NCBI GenBank assembly: GCA_905221605.1 | Contig: CAJNDS010000224.1 | Span: 186,001-250,000, forward strand | Reading direction: 5' to 3' | Source: Symbiodinium natans | Taxonomy: Eukaryota > Sar > Dinophyceae > Suessiales > Symbiodiniaceae | DNA: 64,000 nt | Part shown: positions 1 to 13,500 of the stretch, piece by piece | Position numbering within the stretch: position 1 is the first letter of the stretch | How the letters are laid out: each line of letters opens with the position of its first letter | Position numbers and translations under genes: made by a program | The notes under the pieces: model-generated | Told to the model about the DNA's origin: nothing | Databases searched by the model: none | Seen by the model: only the letters and a program-made list of their open reading frames with translations

Positions 1-2978
1 TTTTGGCCTCGTGTTGTTCGTGGATGTGGGGTTGGGTGGATCCCGGAGACCCCAAACTCTAGATTTCCAGAATAAAATGGAGACTCCAGATTTCCAGATT
101 AAATCTGGAGTACGGGACCCCGATTCCAGATTCTGGAGTCCGGATTCTGCATCCGTGTTGCTACAGCACCAAAGGCAATGCTGAACTGACACCCACAACA
201 ACGTCTTGATGATAAGACGGGTGTGAAATCTACCCTGTCTGCAGAGCTCAAATAGGAGTAGTCAAGGCCGTAGCAGTTATGTAGCGCCTCGCAGCAGGTA
301 GCGCTTTGTTGAACTGAACCGCCGGGCCCGTGAGCTCAAACCGCGAAGAAGGATGCTACTTTGTGACCCGCGTTAGTCACTCAAAACCCTAAACTTTTAA
401 CACTGCCCCTGTGCCGGTGCCCGGAAACTTATCTCAGGTTGCCTCAACCTGAAGACGGCTTCGGGTTTAACACCCCCTCCGCCCCCTAGAAGACGCTGCA
501 ACTGTCGATGCCGCACTGCCGACAGATTCCGAGAGATCGTGAATTTTTGGAACGAGCCGTGAGCGAGGACACCGCAGAAGACCAGGCTTGCAACAAGGCC
601 GAGTTGTGGTTTCGGGATTTAGGGTTTTAAGTTTAGCTTAAGAACTTAAGCACCCAAAACCGTTTCGCACAAACCCCTTTTTTGGGTTTTTATGGGCAAA
701 GTAGAGCATACTGCATAGGTTGACCTTCGGCGTGAAAGTTTTGGCAAGCCGACGCAGGAGTTGTGGCTTGGCCAACCTGAAGAGCTACTATAACCTGGAA
801 ATTCGACATCTTTGGTTGCTTGGGGGGATCAGCCTGTGCGGCTGAAACCCCTGATTCCAACCCGCCTTAAAAACTTAAGCGGCCAAACCCAGTTTTTAAC
901 TGCAAAGCCCGTTTAACGGCATGGATGTTGAGGCATTGATGTTCAATGTGGAAGTAGACATGGACCCTGGCTCATGAGGAACCCAGCCTTTCAATTTGTA
1001 AGTTTTGCGCTTTCGTTGCAACTGCGAGCTGCGCTCGCCTGCGAATGCAAGCAATGAATGTTTGCCGGTATCGAAACTTGAAAGTCGTTGTCTTTGTTTC
1101 GAGTTTATCGCTGCTCCCAAGCAAGACACACTTTTTCGAACATGGCCGGCAGGTGCGTTCCATCTAAAGCCATGAGGCGCGGGGTCATTGAGTCATTGCG
1201 CTTGTGCAAGCGCGAGGTATGAACTCTTATCTTGTTTAGTACGCAGGTTGCAGGGACCTGCACTCCAATTCAGCATTTGGTTTCGGGCTTAGCTCTACAA
1301 TGGTGTGCGGTTACCCTGGTTTTTTTGGAGCAAGAGAAAGCTTTGTCGGGTCCCGACACGAAAGGCATGAGGAACGATGCGAATTTACTGAGAGCATATG
1401 TTGACAGAAAAACCACAGGGCCACAGGGGCATGTGGGTTGAGGGATGTGTGTCAAGCGGCAGAACTTCGTTCTGCACGAGGCAGCCCGCCCGGAGTCCTT
1501 GAGCAGCTTCATCTGGCACATCGCGCAATGACCCAGAGCCTCACGGGCCGAGACTGGCGTCGTAGTTCTCTCAGAGGTGTCTGCACAGAAAAACATGTTG
1601 AAGGGAGTTCCACAAAAGCTCCGAAAAATCATTCCAACGAGCGCAACGTGGCTGCTCGGGTGACCGAGCGGCGATACTGGCGCGAATGTGGGTTTCTGAC
1701 CATACACATGCATACTATGAACATTGCAAGGCTTCAAATTGCGAGCACAGAGTGCAGCAGCTCTCCTTGCATCGTAGCTGTTCAGCTTTTTGAATTCTTG
1801 GTCCGCAGCAAAGATTGCAGGCACAATTATTTGCTGCTTGGGAGCCCACATGTGCTGAGATTTTTAGGGCTTCGTACGGGTCTCCTCTATTTCGGGGGTC
1901 ACGTATTAACTGTATGAGCACCATGAGCACCACTATGCGATCCAGGCAATTTAGCATGGACGGGCGTCGCACATCTGCGAAGCAGATGGAGACAATAGTT
2001 CCTTCGACGGTTTCCTGCCGCACGGCAGTCGGAATTGTCAATGTTCATCACCAGAATCCCGCCGAGCAGATAGTTCGGCCAGCGCTCCTTCCAGGGTTGT
2101 GAATCCTTTGCCTACAGTTCCACTCTGTGAAAGGTGGGTATGTCGGTGCCTACCTGCGAAGAGTCATACAAGTGTAGACATTCCAAACCCAGACCCCAGT
2201 CGTCTCTGAAATTGAAACATCTACCGTTTGCATATTTCCTATCCTGCACAAAACGGAGCTGCCATCATGGCAGGTGCAAAAGCCGGGTCTCAGGAGGGGT
2301 TTCTTGCAGTACCGTATAGCAGGCATTTTGATGTAGCATCCTACGGGGTCAAGCTCGGGCGCTACGATATGCTACGACATGGATCTATGCCCGGTTCTAT
2401 AGTTTGCCAGGCCAGAGGGGTTCAGAGTGTTTCGATCTGTATCTCCTTCTATGTTCATGACTCATGACACTACTTGCTGGCTCTCTGGCTTTTTGCACCT
2501 TCCCGCGGTCCTCAGCGGATGCGAATAGACCATGCAGCCAAGCTTAGTGCAGCTTGCTATGAGGGCGTTCTGAGTCGTTGGCTGGCTGGCTGTTCAAGAA
2601 TTGCCGGGTTGTGCACTCATGGACATACCGTGACATACCCCAAAAAGGTTTCGCCAAGTGCAAAACAAACGTTCTGAGTAGTTCTTATGATGACCGTAGC
2701 CCTATAGCCCTGAACCTGAATTTCATTCTTCATGACCCTGAGGTACTGCCTGAACCATGTCAACCAGACTAAAACGTTGCTGGAGCCAGGGCGAATTTGG
2801 AGGTTGATGGTTCGGTTGAAGATTATGGAGGACAGTGATGTTGCAAGAATGCGAAAGCACGGTAGCATAGTTATCGTAGTGATACATAATTTTAACGCTA
2901 CGCGACCCGCCTCGGCCCGGCCCAGCGCATCCGCGTGAGCATGGTGATTCCGCAGCGCCCAAGTCCCAAGCAATAAGG
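1..2978. other. Spacer without recognisable gene
   Basis: This stretch is less GC-rich than the exons further on. It has several overlapping open frames of 60-190 residues on both strands, but none resembles a known family or shows a coding-like codon pattern. It also lacks the dense telomere-type arrays found from about 2980 onward. It could be intergenic sequence, long introns of an upstream gene or an old degenerate element; the sequence does not decide. Confidence 0.5.
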
Positions 2979-3090
2979 GTTGGGTTTAGGGTTTAGGGTT
3001 TAGGGTTTAGGGTTCCGGGTTTATGGTTTATGGTTTGGGGTTTAAGGGCTCAAGGTTCACGCTTTGGGGTTTAGGGTTTTTTTTGGGTTT
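2979..3090 (+). repeat. Degenerate TTTAGGG array
   Basis: First interspersed telomere-type block: several exact TTTAGGG units followed by decaying variants (TTATGGT, TTTGGGG). It lies about 1.3 kb upstream of the receptor gene start and marks the change from array-poor to array-rich sequence. Confidence 0.85.
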
Positions 3091-3099
3091 AGGGTTCAA

Positions 3100-4429
3100 G
3101 AGACGGTTCGGATTGGATTGATCGTAGGGTTGAGCCTGGCCCCTCAGGGGGGGGTAGGGGCTGTGGGTGGGGGGGGAAGGGGGGCAGGGGTTTAGGTTCA
3201 AGCTGAGACTTTTCGGCTCGTGAAATCCATCCCCGGCCGTGCTCAAACCAGTTGAGCCTCGAAAACCCCTCACCAAAAGGTGGTGCGGGGGAGAGGGTGT
3301 AGGGGCGGGGAGAGGGTGGGGGAAAAGGGGGGGGGGCCCTGCTGGGAGGGGCTTCAACTGCCTCTGGTCCTGGCGAACCGTCCGCTTGCGGACCCCGGTT
3401 TCTTAGGGGGGGTACCCATTTGAGGCAAAAAAAGGGGTCCGAAAAATGGTTTTGGGTGTGGGGGATGCCTGTTCTGACAACCTATACACCTCCGGCCCGA
3501 GGCCCCGGCGGATTAGCCTGAAATTGTAATCCGCAGCCTTGAACTGTCAAAGCCGTAGCGCACGCTCGCACTGAAGCACTCGCCCTGCAATTCAGAGCGG
3601 AGCACCAATATGGTCTCAGCGTCCTTGAGGTGAGAAACTACAGGGGGCCTCACATGGCCTAGCACGCCCAAACCAGGCCAGTACCCGCCTAAGGCTCCTG
3701 AAGTTGGGGCCCAAAGAAACAGCCGTTTTGGACATGATGATGATCGCTGACCCATGCTATCCTACCTGCAGTCCCGTAATCCGTCATCATACGAGGGGCG
3801 TTGCTCGTCAAATCCTCCCTTGTCCCAGCACAGGCGGTGAAATGGAAGCCGATGATGTAGGGCGATAAGTTAGTACAGTTAGGCAGATGCTTCCAGGCAA
3901 CCGAGGGGACAGGTGATGTGTCTCACCCGCACTCGGTGACCGCTCGCCTTCTGGCGGCTCTCCCCAAAAGTGCCGGAAGGAAGAAAGAACTAAGCCATGC
4001 AGGTTAGATGTGTTCGCTCCCCCGTCAGTTCGCTCTCTGACAGGTTCAATCTGGAAGTGCTGTGGCCGTTAATCTGCAACCTAACTCTCACCTCAGGCAG
4101 GCTGTGACAGTGGGTCTGTGGTTTCTTGGGGCCGAATGCCAGCAGGGGCAGTGCAAAGGGCTTTCAGGGTATCAGGGGTTATCAGGGTTTTGGAGGATTT
4201 GAAAGCTTGAGAGGCCTCACCCTAGGTTCTTGGAATTGAGAGTTATTGGCCCCAAGCGATCACACATCTTCATGACATGCTGTCGTCAGCAATTGAAAGG
4301 GCCCCTACAGCTGACAACGGCCCGTATGCCCAGCACCGGTTTGGGGGGTTATAGGCAAGAGGCCTTCCAAGGTTTTTGTTAGATTAGACCTAGCCAGGAA
4401 GCAGGTGGTGTTCCGTCGGAATCCCTGGG
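3100..4429. other. Sequence upstream of the receptor gene
   Basis: G-rich tracts at 3140-3340 are followed by mixed sequence. I see no convincing exon, and no TATA box or splice-leader acceptor that I can assign with confidence. It presumably contains the promoter and 5' leader of the gene starting at 4430. Dinoflagellate mRNAs normally receive their 5' end by trans-splicing, but no such site can be proven here. Confidence 0.4.
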
Positions 4430-4592
4430 ATGCGCTGCCATGTGCTACTTCTACTGGTGCTACTGGCGTCTGCTCAGCGCGCCGCTGCCGAGATCGCCTT
4501 AGGCGCACTGGCAGGCTGGACGGTCAACGATGAGGGCGAGTTCGTTGCCACCATCGCGGCGATGATCGACTACGGCAGCTCGGCAAAAGGCC
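4430..4592 (+). CDS. Receptor gene, exon 1: start codon and signal peptide
   Basis: The ATG at 4430 opens a frame beginning MRCHVLLLLVLLASAQRAAA, a textbook secretion signal with a Leu/Val core and small residues before the likely cleavage site. The mature part then reads GALAGWTVNDEGEF and MIDYGS. This start is chosen because no upstream in-frame coding sequence is visible and the signal sequence follows at once. The donor is not certain; the frame stays open to about 4651, but coding character fades after about 4592. Confidence 0.75.
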
Positions 4593-7500
4593 ACTTGGGA
4601 AACGTCATGTTTTGTTCTCCATGTGGGAAAGCCTATGTGAGCCCCCTATAAACTCGGAATATCCCCAAGTCCTCAACCCCTAATGAAGAAATGATAGTGG
4701 GGCACTTCGAAGTGCCGAGGAAAGCATTGGGACGCTGCTCTGGCGGCGCGGTTTGGCCCGCCCGTGATCGAGATCCCTGGAGGCCCTGCGCGCAAACTTG
4801 GGGGAAAACCCGAGAAAAACCCGTGAAAAGAAGAGCCCGAGATCAAATTCTCCATAAAAAAGGACTTCTTTTTAGACTCAGAGAGAGCTTTGCGCAAAAA
4901 GTAAAAAGTGCGGGGGGCGCCGCTCCCCAAACAACAGCGTTGCGGAGGCGTGCATGCGAACGGGAGCTCCGTGACCATGCGCGTGGGGACCTCGCATCTG
5001 ACCCCCGACATCGGCTTGGCCACGGCTTTGGACATGATGCTGGGCCTGGACGGGGTGCCTCAGCTTTTGAAAAGTTGCAAAGGGGGCCACCGAGGCCTCT
5101 CTTTGAGGGTTCCTGAAGGCCTTTCAGGGACGTTTAGGGCCCTTGAGTTTGTTCTGCTGAGAAGTAGCGGGTCGGTGGTTCTTTTCGCCAAGACGTCTGA
5201 AAAGCATCTTTCAGCCTCCGCATTCTAAGACAGCTCTGCAACACACCGCAACCTTGCTGCAGCATCGATGTGCCTAACATGCGAATTGCCGCCCTCCCCC
5301 CCCCCTCCCAAGTACCCTTTTGTTTCTAGAAAGGACCCTCTCATGTTTCATCTAAGTCGCAAACCCCAAGGTTCATGTAGGTTCGTGGTTAGTTTGGGCA
5401 GCGGGGGGTATGAGTAATCATTCTGGGTACCCCTAGAACGCCCCCTGAAACCTAAACCCTAAACCCTAGACCCTAAACTCGAAACCCTAAACCCTAGACC
5501 CCAAACCCTAGAAACCCTAAACCCTAAACCCTAGAAACCCTAAACCCTAAACCCTAAACCTAAAAGCCTTAAAAGCCCTAAAAACCCTAAAAACCCTAAA
5601 CGGCCCCATGGAGTCGGGCGCAGCCCGAGGTGCAGCCAGCCGTGGGATTGGTTGGGGCCCGCGCCTCCAGCATCTCCATGCCCATAGCGACCTTAGCTGC
5701 CGTCCGGCAAGTGCCGCAGATCCTTGGTGGGATGAGCATTTAGGGTTTAGGGTTTAGGGTTTAGTTTAGGGTTTAGGGTTTAGGGTTTAGGGTTTGGGGC
5801 TTTGCCAAGGTTTTTCTTTTTTGCGTTCTTTGAGAGTGCTAAAGTTTTTGTGAGGGCTTTCAGGGTATTACCTGGAATCCCTTCTGAATGAGCCCTCAAA
5901 GCTGAAGCCCGAGACCAGCCGAGGATTTCTTTCGGCTCCACCAACCCATCCCTCTCCAACAAGGCAGGGGGACACGAAAGAATTCACAGAAACCACTTCG
6001 AGGAGTTTTAAGAAGTTCGGGCTGGCTCTCAAGGGTTGGGGGAGTTCGTATCCTCTTGGGATTTTGTGCTCACAGTCTTGATTTTCGAGTCCGGGGAGGG
6101 ACGCTTTTCGGGTTTTTGTGTTTCTGTGTCGAAATCTCAATCTCCAAGGCCGTGTATCCCTACTTCATGCGAGTGGTGCCGCCAGACACTGTACAGGGCC
6201 TGGCGTTATGGAGCTGGATCGTGCATTTCAACGTAGCCTCGGCCATCTGCTTCTACTCCACGGCGGCCCAGCTTTTCAGTTGTTTTCGGGGTGAGGGCCA
6301 GTGGGCCCCAAACCCGGAACCTTAGACCTTAAACCCTAAAGAGCGCTACCAAGTGTTGGAAACACAACAGCCATCCATGTTTACTACTCTTCTTCTTGGA
6401 AATCTTGCTTAATCCGAGCACCTGTTTAATTCATACCCCCACATTCAAAGAAATCTTTTTTTGTCCGGAAGCCCGCCGGAAGACTACTTTCCATTAGGGG
6501 GGATTTCGTATGGGGAAAACCCCCACATTTAAAGACATTGTTTTCGGGGGGTCCAAAAATCTGTCGGCAGGCTTCTTGTTTTGCTTGCGGAGATGCGAAG
6601 CTACAGCACCTCAGGGATCTGCAGCCTATTGTTTTTAATAGAGAATCAATGCAGGGCCATGGTCCAACTATTGCGGAACCCTGCCTTCCTCCTTGCGGTT
6701 GGGCCCCCCCCCCCCCCAATTAAACAGGTGCTCGGATTAAACCCTAAACTCGAAATCCTAAGCCCTAAGCCCTAAAAAGAACCCTAAACCCTAAACTCCT
6801 AAACGCTGGGGGGGGGCGCTTGCTGGACTGCCTCCTAGGAGCCCTTTGGTCAAGGCCTCCTGGGCGTCATGGAGGACTCAGCCGGGCCGGTACTTGGAGG
6901 TTCAGGGTACTTAGAACCCCAATGATAACCCGAAACCCTAAACCCTAAACCCTAAACCCTAAACCCTAAACCCTAAACTGCACTTACAAGCCCCCCTAGT
7001 CCTCTAAGCAGGTCAGAAGTAGACTTATAATTGGGGGTTATAAGTACTCATGAACCTCCAGGTAGGTGCCTTTTTGGGGCATTCTCTAAGGGTAGTACTT
7101 TTGACCATGTAACTACCCTGAGAATTCCGGCCGTTTCGGGAATGGGGGGGTGTTGAGGTTTTAGCGCTTGGGGTATTGGGGCCGGGGGTTCACATGCTTC
7201 GAAATGAGCAACTCAAGCGCTCTGGGATTGTTTTGGATCCCCATCCCTGGGCCCAACACTAAAAACCCAGTCAATCCCCAAATCCCTCATCTTTCAATCT
7301 TTCCAACCCTGGGTTTGGGGTTTGTTGAGTTTGGGGGGTTGTTACAGGGTTGACAGTCGACAGGCGTCAATTGTAGCGGGGCTTCCTTGGGCTTGGGGTT
7401 CCCCCAAGCCGCGCCCGCTCGCGCTGTATTTGTCTCTGGAGTATGGTCCCCGTGTCCTCGGACGCTTACTAAGTGGGGCATGAAGATGAACCAGCCTTTC

Positions 7501-10500
7501 GTCCCCCTTCACTCCAAACCCTGAAAATCCTATGTGCCCTTAAATCCTCAGCTGTCCCAAGCCTTCTGAGGAGAGTCGGAGAATCAAGGGCGTTTAGGGT
7601 TTTTAGGGTTTAGGGTAAGCGTTCAGGGTTTAGGGTTTAGAGTTTAGGGTGTAGGGTTTAGGGTTTAGGGTTTAGGGTTTACTCCTCTACCAGGACCTTG
7701 CCCGAGAGGAGGGCGAGCCGGACCGCGTGAGGGGCCACGCGCTGCCGTACAATCCCCAAGGGATGTCGGACGAGGCCCCCGTACTGCATACCCTAAACCC
7801 TAAACACGAAACCCTAAACCCTAAACCCTAAACCCTAAACCCTAAACCCTAAACCCTAAACACGAAACCCCTTGTGGAAAAGAAGCTCAGGAGGTGTTCA
7901 GGCCTCAGGGGGGGGGGGCAGGGGGGGGTGTATTGAGGGTTCAGAGCTCCCGGAGAGGTTAGGGGGCAACGGTCGAGCAGTAGGAATCCAGAAGCCAAAA
8001 CTGCTGTACAACCTGCGGCGGCAGTAAGACTCGCGATACGTCGTTTAGGGTTTAGGGTTTCGGGTTTAGGGTTTAGGCCAACATCCATTTTTCCTAGCGC
8101 CCGCGCCCCCAATGCTAACCCCCAAACCTGACACTCGAAATCTGGGGTTAGGCGCTTCGGGCTTAGGGTTTAGGGTTTAGGGTTTCGGGTTTAGGGCACA
8201 TCTTCGCAAGTCTTGTTCCATGTCTTCATCCGTTGAACATTGGAGGTCACCGAGATCCTTGAGTATCCCAAGCCTCTCAGATACCCTAAAACCCATTAAC
8301 CCGTAAACCCTAAACCCTAAACCCTAAGCCCTAAGCCCTAAGCCCTAAACCCTAAACCCTAAACCCTAAACCCTAAACCCTAAACCCTAAACCAAACAGA
8401 ACCCTCAGAGGAGGCCACAAAGGTCATCCACGAGCTCAAGCTTCTGGGTCCCCGCTTCGTGATATTGGCCCTGGCGCCTGGCCCAGCTACCGAGATCTTG
8501 CCGGTCCTCTTGCCTGCAGATGTGGGGTGTTCAGGGTCTCGGAACCTGGAGTTTGGCGGGAGGGGGGTTAAGGGTTTAGGGTTTAGGGTTTAGGGTTGAG
8601 GGTTGCTCCAAACATACCACTTTCTTGGTGGGGGCTCTGATGACCACGGGTTTTTATGGCATGAGGTAACCCCCCCCCTCTCCCCCCAATTTTCGGGAGA
8701 CACCCTGCGGTTTGTGAGGGCTCTGGGGAGGAGAGGGGTGGGGATGTCAAGGGGAGCAAGAGCTGTGCAAGCCCCAAAGAAGCAGCCACCTACAAAACCC
8801 GAAAACACCCAAAACACCCAAACCCTAAACCCTAAACCCCGAAACCCCGAAACCCCGAAACCCGAAACAACCCCCCAAAGCCCCAAAAACGCCAAGCAAA
8901 GGTCTTGCAAAAGGAGGGGCTGATGGGTCCGGATTGGCAGTTGGCAGCTTGGCTCCGTGGGCTTCGGGGAGCTTCTCAGGGGTGGGTTGAGGGGCTCGAG
9001 GGGCTTGAAGGGGTTCAAGGGCTTGAAAGGGTTCAAGGGGGCTTGAAGGGGTTGGAAGGGGCTGGAAGGGGTTGAAGGGGTTGAAAGGGGTTGAAAGGGG
9101 TTGAAGGGGGTTGAAGGGGGTTGTGAACTGGCTGAATTGGTGGAATTGGTTGAGGGGTAGTGAGAGGCCTGAGGCTTTGGTGGAGGGGGTTCAGGTCTCG
9201 GGGTGCTTTGGCTGCTCTTGGGGTTCAGGGAGGTCTTCGGTTCAGGGTTCAGCGGAGCGCAGGTGGGCACCGACACCATTTCCCCCACGAACCCTCTCCT
9301 CTCCGTCGGGGTCATGACCTTTCTTCCTTACGGAAGCTCGGGCAGTTTAAGATTTTTTTCTTGCGTTTGGCCCTTGGTTTTGGAAGCACCATGACATGTT
9401 TTGAATGGTCATAACCATAAAGCTGATAGAGCCTTTCCCGGACCAGTCACATGAGAGCGCTCAGCTGCACCTCGACAAACCTCGTTCGCAACAAGCCTGG
9501 CTCGTGCAGCGGGAGCACCAGTACTGTCCCATTACTGTTCTTCTACTTCTTATCATTCTTGGAAGGATTACGTATATATCTAATCATAATTGTGAAATTA
9601 TCATTCTTCGAAGAATAAGTATACTTCGAAATTGTTCCTGTTGTGAGTTTTTTTAACATTCCCTGCCCTCGACGTGGCGCTCCTCGCAAGGGTCTCCTGT
9701 ACTACTACTCGCCCCTGTCACCAGGTCTCCCCCACACAAAAATGCAGGGAATCCCTCAGAGCCTGGAGTGACCCAAAGAATCCCGCATAGTATCCCCGCA
9801 CCCCCAGAATATGTCCCACAGAGAATCCCACAAAAGCATCCCTACTTCAGAGACTCACGCAGCGGTGTCCCTGGAGTGCCCGCCCTGCGCATCCCAACTC
9901 CCTGGAGTGTGCCCACCGCAACCCCAAGAGACTTGAGAATATTCCCGTAGAGCGTTGCTGGAGCACCAGTTTCCGGGTGGGGATGCTCGAAGATCATATT
10001 ACACTCATTATTCTGATTGCTGTTGCTGTTGTTGTTCTACTCTTTTCGTCATTGATTATGACGATCATGATCACGATCAGGTCTAGTTCACGGCTTCTGT
10101 GGTCGGCAGTTGAGTTCGGCTCATGTCGTCGTGCCCCTTGTAATGCAGACGCTTCACGCGGAACCAGCTCACCACTCGTACCACGCGAGACGCGATATCG
10201 TGGCACCAACAAGGGGCCGCTGCCGGACCAAAAGCAACATCGCTTTCTAGCCAACCCCCCCCACCCCCCTCCCCCTTTCGACCCCCCAAGCAACAACAGA
10301 GTAGCAGCCAAGGAAAAGGCGATCTCTTCCCGACTTTCCAGGCGTTTTGGTCCCGGCTTGAGCCGGAGGACATCATTGGCCCGGAAGCCAAAACCAAGTA
10401 CAGGTTGGATGCGATGAAGCGGCCCCTCTCCGATGAGCTGGTGAGGGACACCATGTCAAGGCTCCAGGAGGCCAACTCCTGGGCCGCCCTGACCTTCGAC

Positions 10501-13500
10501 GCCGTCTACTCCTTCCTGATAGCCATCAACCAGCGGCTTTTCTGACTTTTTTGCACTAGGAGAGAGGAGGGAACCAGCGAGTAATGCGCTAGAGGGACTT
10601 CTCCCTTATTGATGTGTGTGTGTGTGTGTGCTTTTGTTTTTTGCCTTGCGGGCAGCAAAAAGCGGATGTGAGGCTCCTGCAGAGAGGGGTCCCGGAGCAC
10701 GAGATCCAGGGCCCAGTCCTCTTGGAGGAGCTAAACCCCTCCTAAACCCCTAAACCCCTAAACCCCTAAACCCCTAAACCCCTAAACCCCTAAACCCCTA
10801 AACCCCTAAACCCCTAAACCTCCTAAACCCTAAACCCTGAACCCTAAACCCCTACACCCCTAAACCAACCATAAACCCTAAACCGGTCCGCCTGGAGGAG
10901 CTCCGGAAGCTGACCTTCGAAGGGGCCTCTGGCAGCATCGCCTACAACGAGGACGGCGACCGCATGGGCTTCTTCGAGATGATGACCCTCTGACTCTGAT
11001 TGTTCTGATGAAGCATACAAAGTCATTATTATGATTATTTGTAATAATACAATTACAATTACTACCCTCTCTCTGATTGTTCTTGAAGCATAAAATGAAT
11101 CACAAAAAATCGGTTCTTTGAAGGATGCTAGTTATTAAAACTCTTATTCTTATTCTTATTCCTATTCCTGTTCTTATTCTTATTCTTATTCTTATTCTTA
11201 TTCCTATTCTTATTCTTAGCATTAATACTTTTTAATACTAATTTTAATAATGATAATCAATATTATAATTGCTGTTATTGTTATTATTGTTAGTATTACA
11301 ATTACTATTAGGAGTATTTTACTGTTTTTTGCAATCTTTTCGTAATAAGAAGTCGCCAGGAATACTCGACATCCCCCAAAACCTACATCCAAAAAGACCC
11401 AAACCCCCCCCCCCTCCCTTCCCCCCGATCCCACACTTTTCTGTGTCTCTGAGGGTCTTGGAGCCGTCGGCCGTAGGCCAAGAAAATCGAAGGCCCTGAG
11501 CAGCAAGAAACCATTCAAACCCTAAACCCCCGAAACCTCTAAGCACCCCACATAAACCCCAAACCCTCGAGCCTACACCCTAAACCCTGAACCCCCAAAC
11601 CCCATAAACCCCATAAACCCTCTAAACCCTCTAAACCCAACAACCCTATAAACCCTTCTAAACCCATCCAACACCTATATAAACAACCCTCTAAACCCTA
11701 ATCACCCCCCCTAAAGAACCCCTCTTTCAAAGGAACGTGCAGCCCGGCAGTGGCTCCAACCAAGCCGTGGGTGCCGCCATCTTCAGCGCGACGACCCGGG
11801 GCTTCACCTTCACCAGCGACCTGGTGCCCCTTGGGGGGCCCAATTTTTAGGAGGAGATTCTGGAAGTTTGGAGGGTTTCTAGGGGCTTTCTACAGGGGTT
11901 TTCTACAGGAGCTTTCTATAGGGGGTTTCTAGGGGGGTTTCCGGGGTTTTTTAGGGGGGGTTTTTGAAGTTTTTAGGGGGTTCTCGGGGTTCCCCCACTG
12001 GGTCCTCGCCCTCACCCTCCCTGAAGGTCTGGATGGACGGATCTACAGGGGACTTTCCTCCAGCGCGGCTGTCGTCCTGCGGTCCGGGATTTTACAAAGA
12101 TGCGTGGCTTTGAGGGTTTCGCGGTGCTTTCGAGGCTTTGGAGGCTGTGGGTTTAGGGTTTAGGGTTTAGGGAGTCGAGGTTTGGTGGGCTTCTAGGGTT
12201 TCGGGTTGGGGGTTTAGGAGTGAGGGGTTCGGATTCGTGTGAAAAAGATAATCACCGCATGGCCTCTGAAAGGGGTACACCCCTAAATATCCAATCCGCT
12301 CTTTGCGGCCCTTTGCTTTAAGGCTTCTTAGGATCTAGGGGGCTAATGCAACCACAAACAGTTCCTGAAACTCACCACAAAAATCCATGCAAGAATCCCT
12401 GAGGCGTAAAGCCCTCAGAGCCCTCGAAAAGCTTTCCAAACCCCTAAACCCTAAACCTTAAACCCTAAACCCTAAACCCTAAACCCTAAACCCTAAACCC
12501 TAAGCCCAGGATGAGAGCCGGCAGTGTCGGATCTGTCCCAGGGGATGCTCGGCCTCAGGGTCAGCTCCCATTTCCTTTTTACGTTGGGTGTTTTTTCGTC
12601 CTTTACTTGATTGGGTTAAGGGTTAAGGGTTAAGGGTTTAGGGTTTAGGGTTTTTTGGGACAAACTTTCCCCGAAACTAAGGGTTTTTCAGAGGGAGTTC
12701 TTGGGTTTGGGGGTTCAGGACCCCCAGAAAGCACTGCGCAAGAATGCCCCAGACCCTTTGTGTACCCCTGAAACTAACAGTCCTTCATAGGGAAAAGAGT
12801 ATAACCCCCTACTAGAATCCCTATTCAGGACTGTAAACCCCTAAACCCTAAACCTGAAACCCTAAACCCTAAACCCTGAACCCTAAACCCTAAATCTTCA
12901 ACCCTAAACCCTATAAGAGACCAGGAAGCCGATGCTCAGGGGAGTCCTTGGCCGTATGCCCCAGGGGCACCTTTGCGAACAGCACGGGGATGTCGAACTG
13001 CACCCAGTGCCCTCCAGGCCCTGCCTTGCCTCGGTGTAGGGTTTAGGGTTTAGGGTTCAGGGTTTAGGGTTGAGGGTTGAGGGTTTAGGGTTGAGGGTTT
13101 AGGGTTGAGGGTTTAGGGTTTAGGGCTTAGGGCTTGGGGCTTAGGGTTTAGGGTTTAGGGCAGTTTTGGGGGGCTTTTGGATATCTTTTTTTCGGGGGGG
13201 GGGGGGGGGGGGGGGTGTAGGGCTTCAGGGGTGAGCGCCCTTAAGGCCCCCCTGAGCCCCTAAACTTTGAAACCCTACAACACCCTGAGCCTGAGCCCCA
13301 CGAAGGGCTTCAGATTTTCAGAAAGCAGCCCTGAGTCACCTTCAGCCACCTCTCTCCATGGGGTTTAGGGAGCCCCCCATGCTAAACTCGTGTAGGCATT
13401 TTGGGGGTCCTCGGCGCTCAGCCCTTCCTGAAACCTGAACCCAATCGACCTTCTAAACCATTCTAAACCACAAACCCTCTTCTAAGCCTTGTAGACCCTA

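Noticed and set aside
1270-1917. Overlapping 193-residue (minus) and 159-residue (plus) frames
   Set aside because: No family resemblance, no codon bias, and they overlap each other on opposite strands, so they are likely chance.
8590-9315. 241-residue minus-strand Pro/Ser/Thr-rich frame
   Set aside because: It is built from GGGGTTGAAG-type simple repeats at 9000-9125 and TTTAGGG units; composition follows the repeats.
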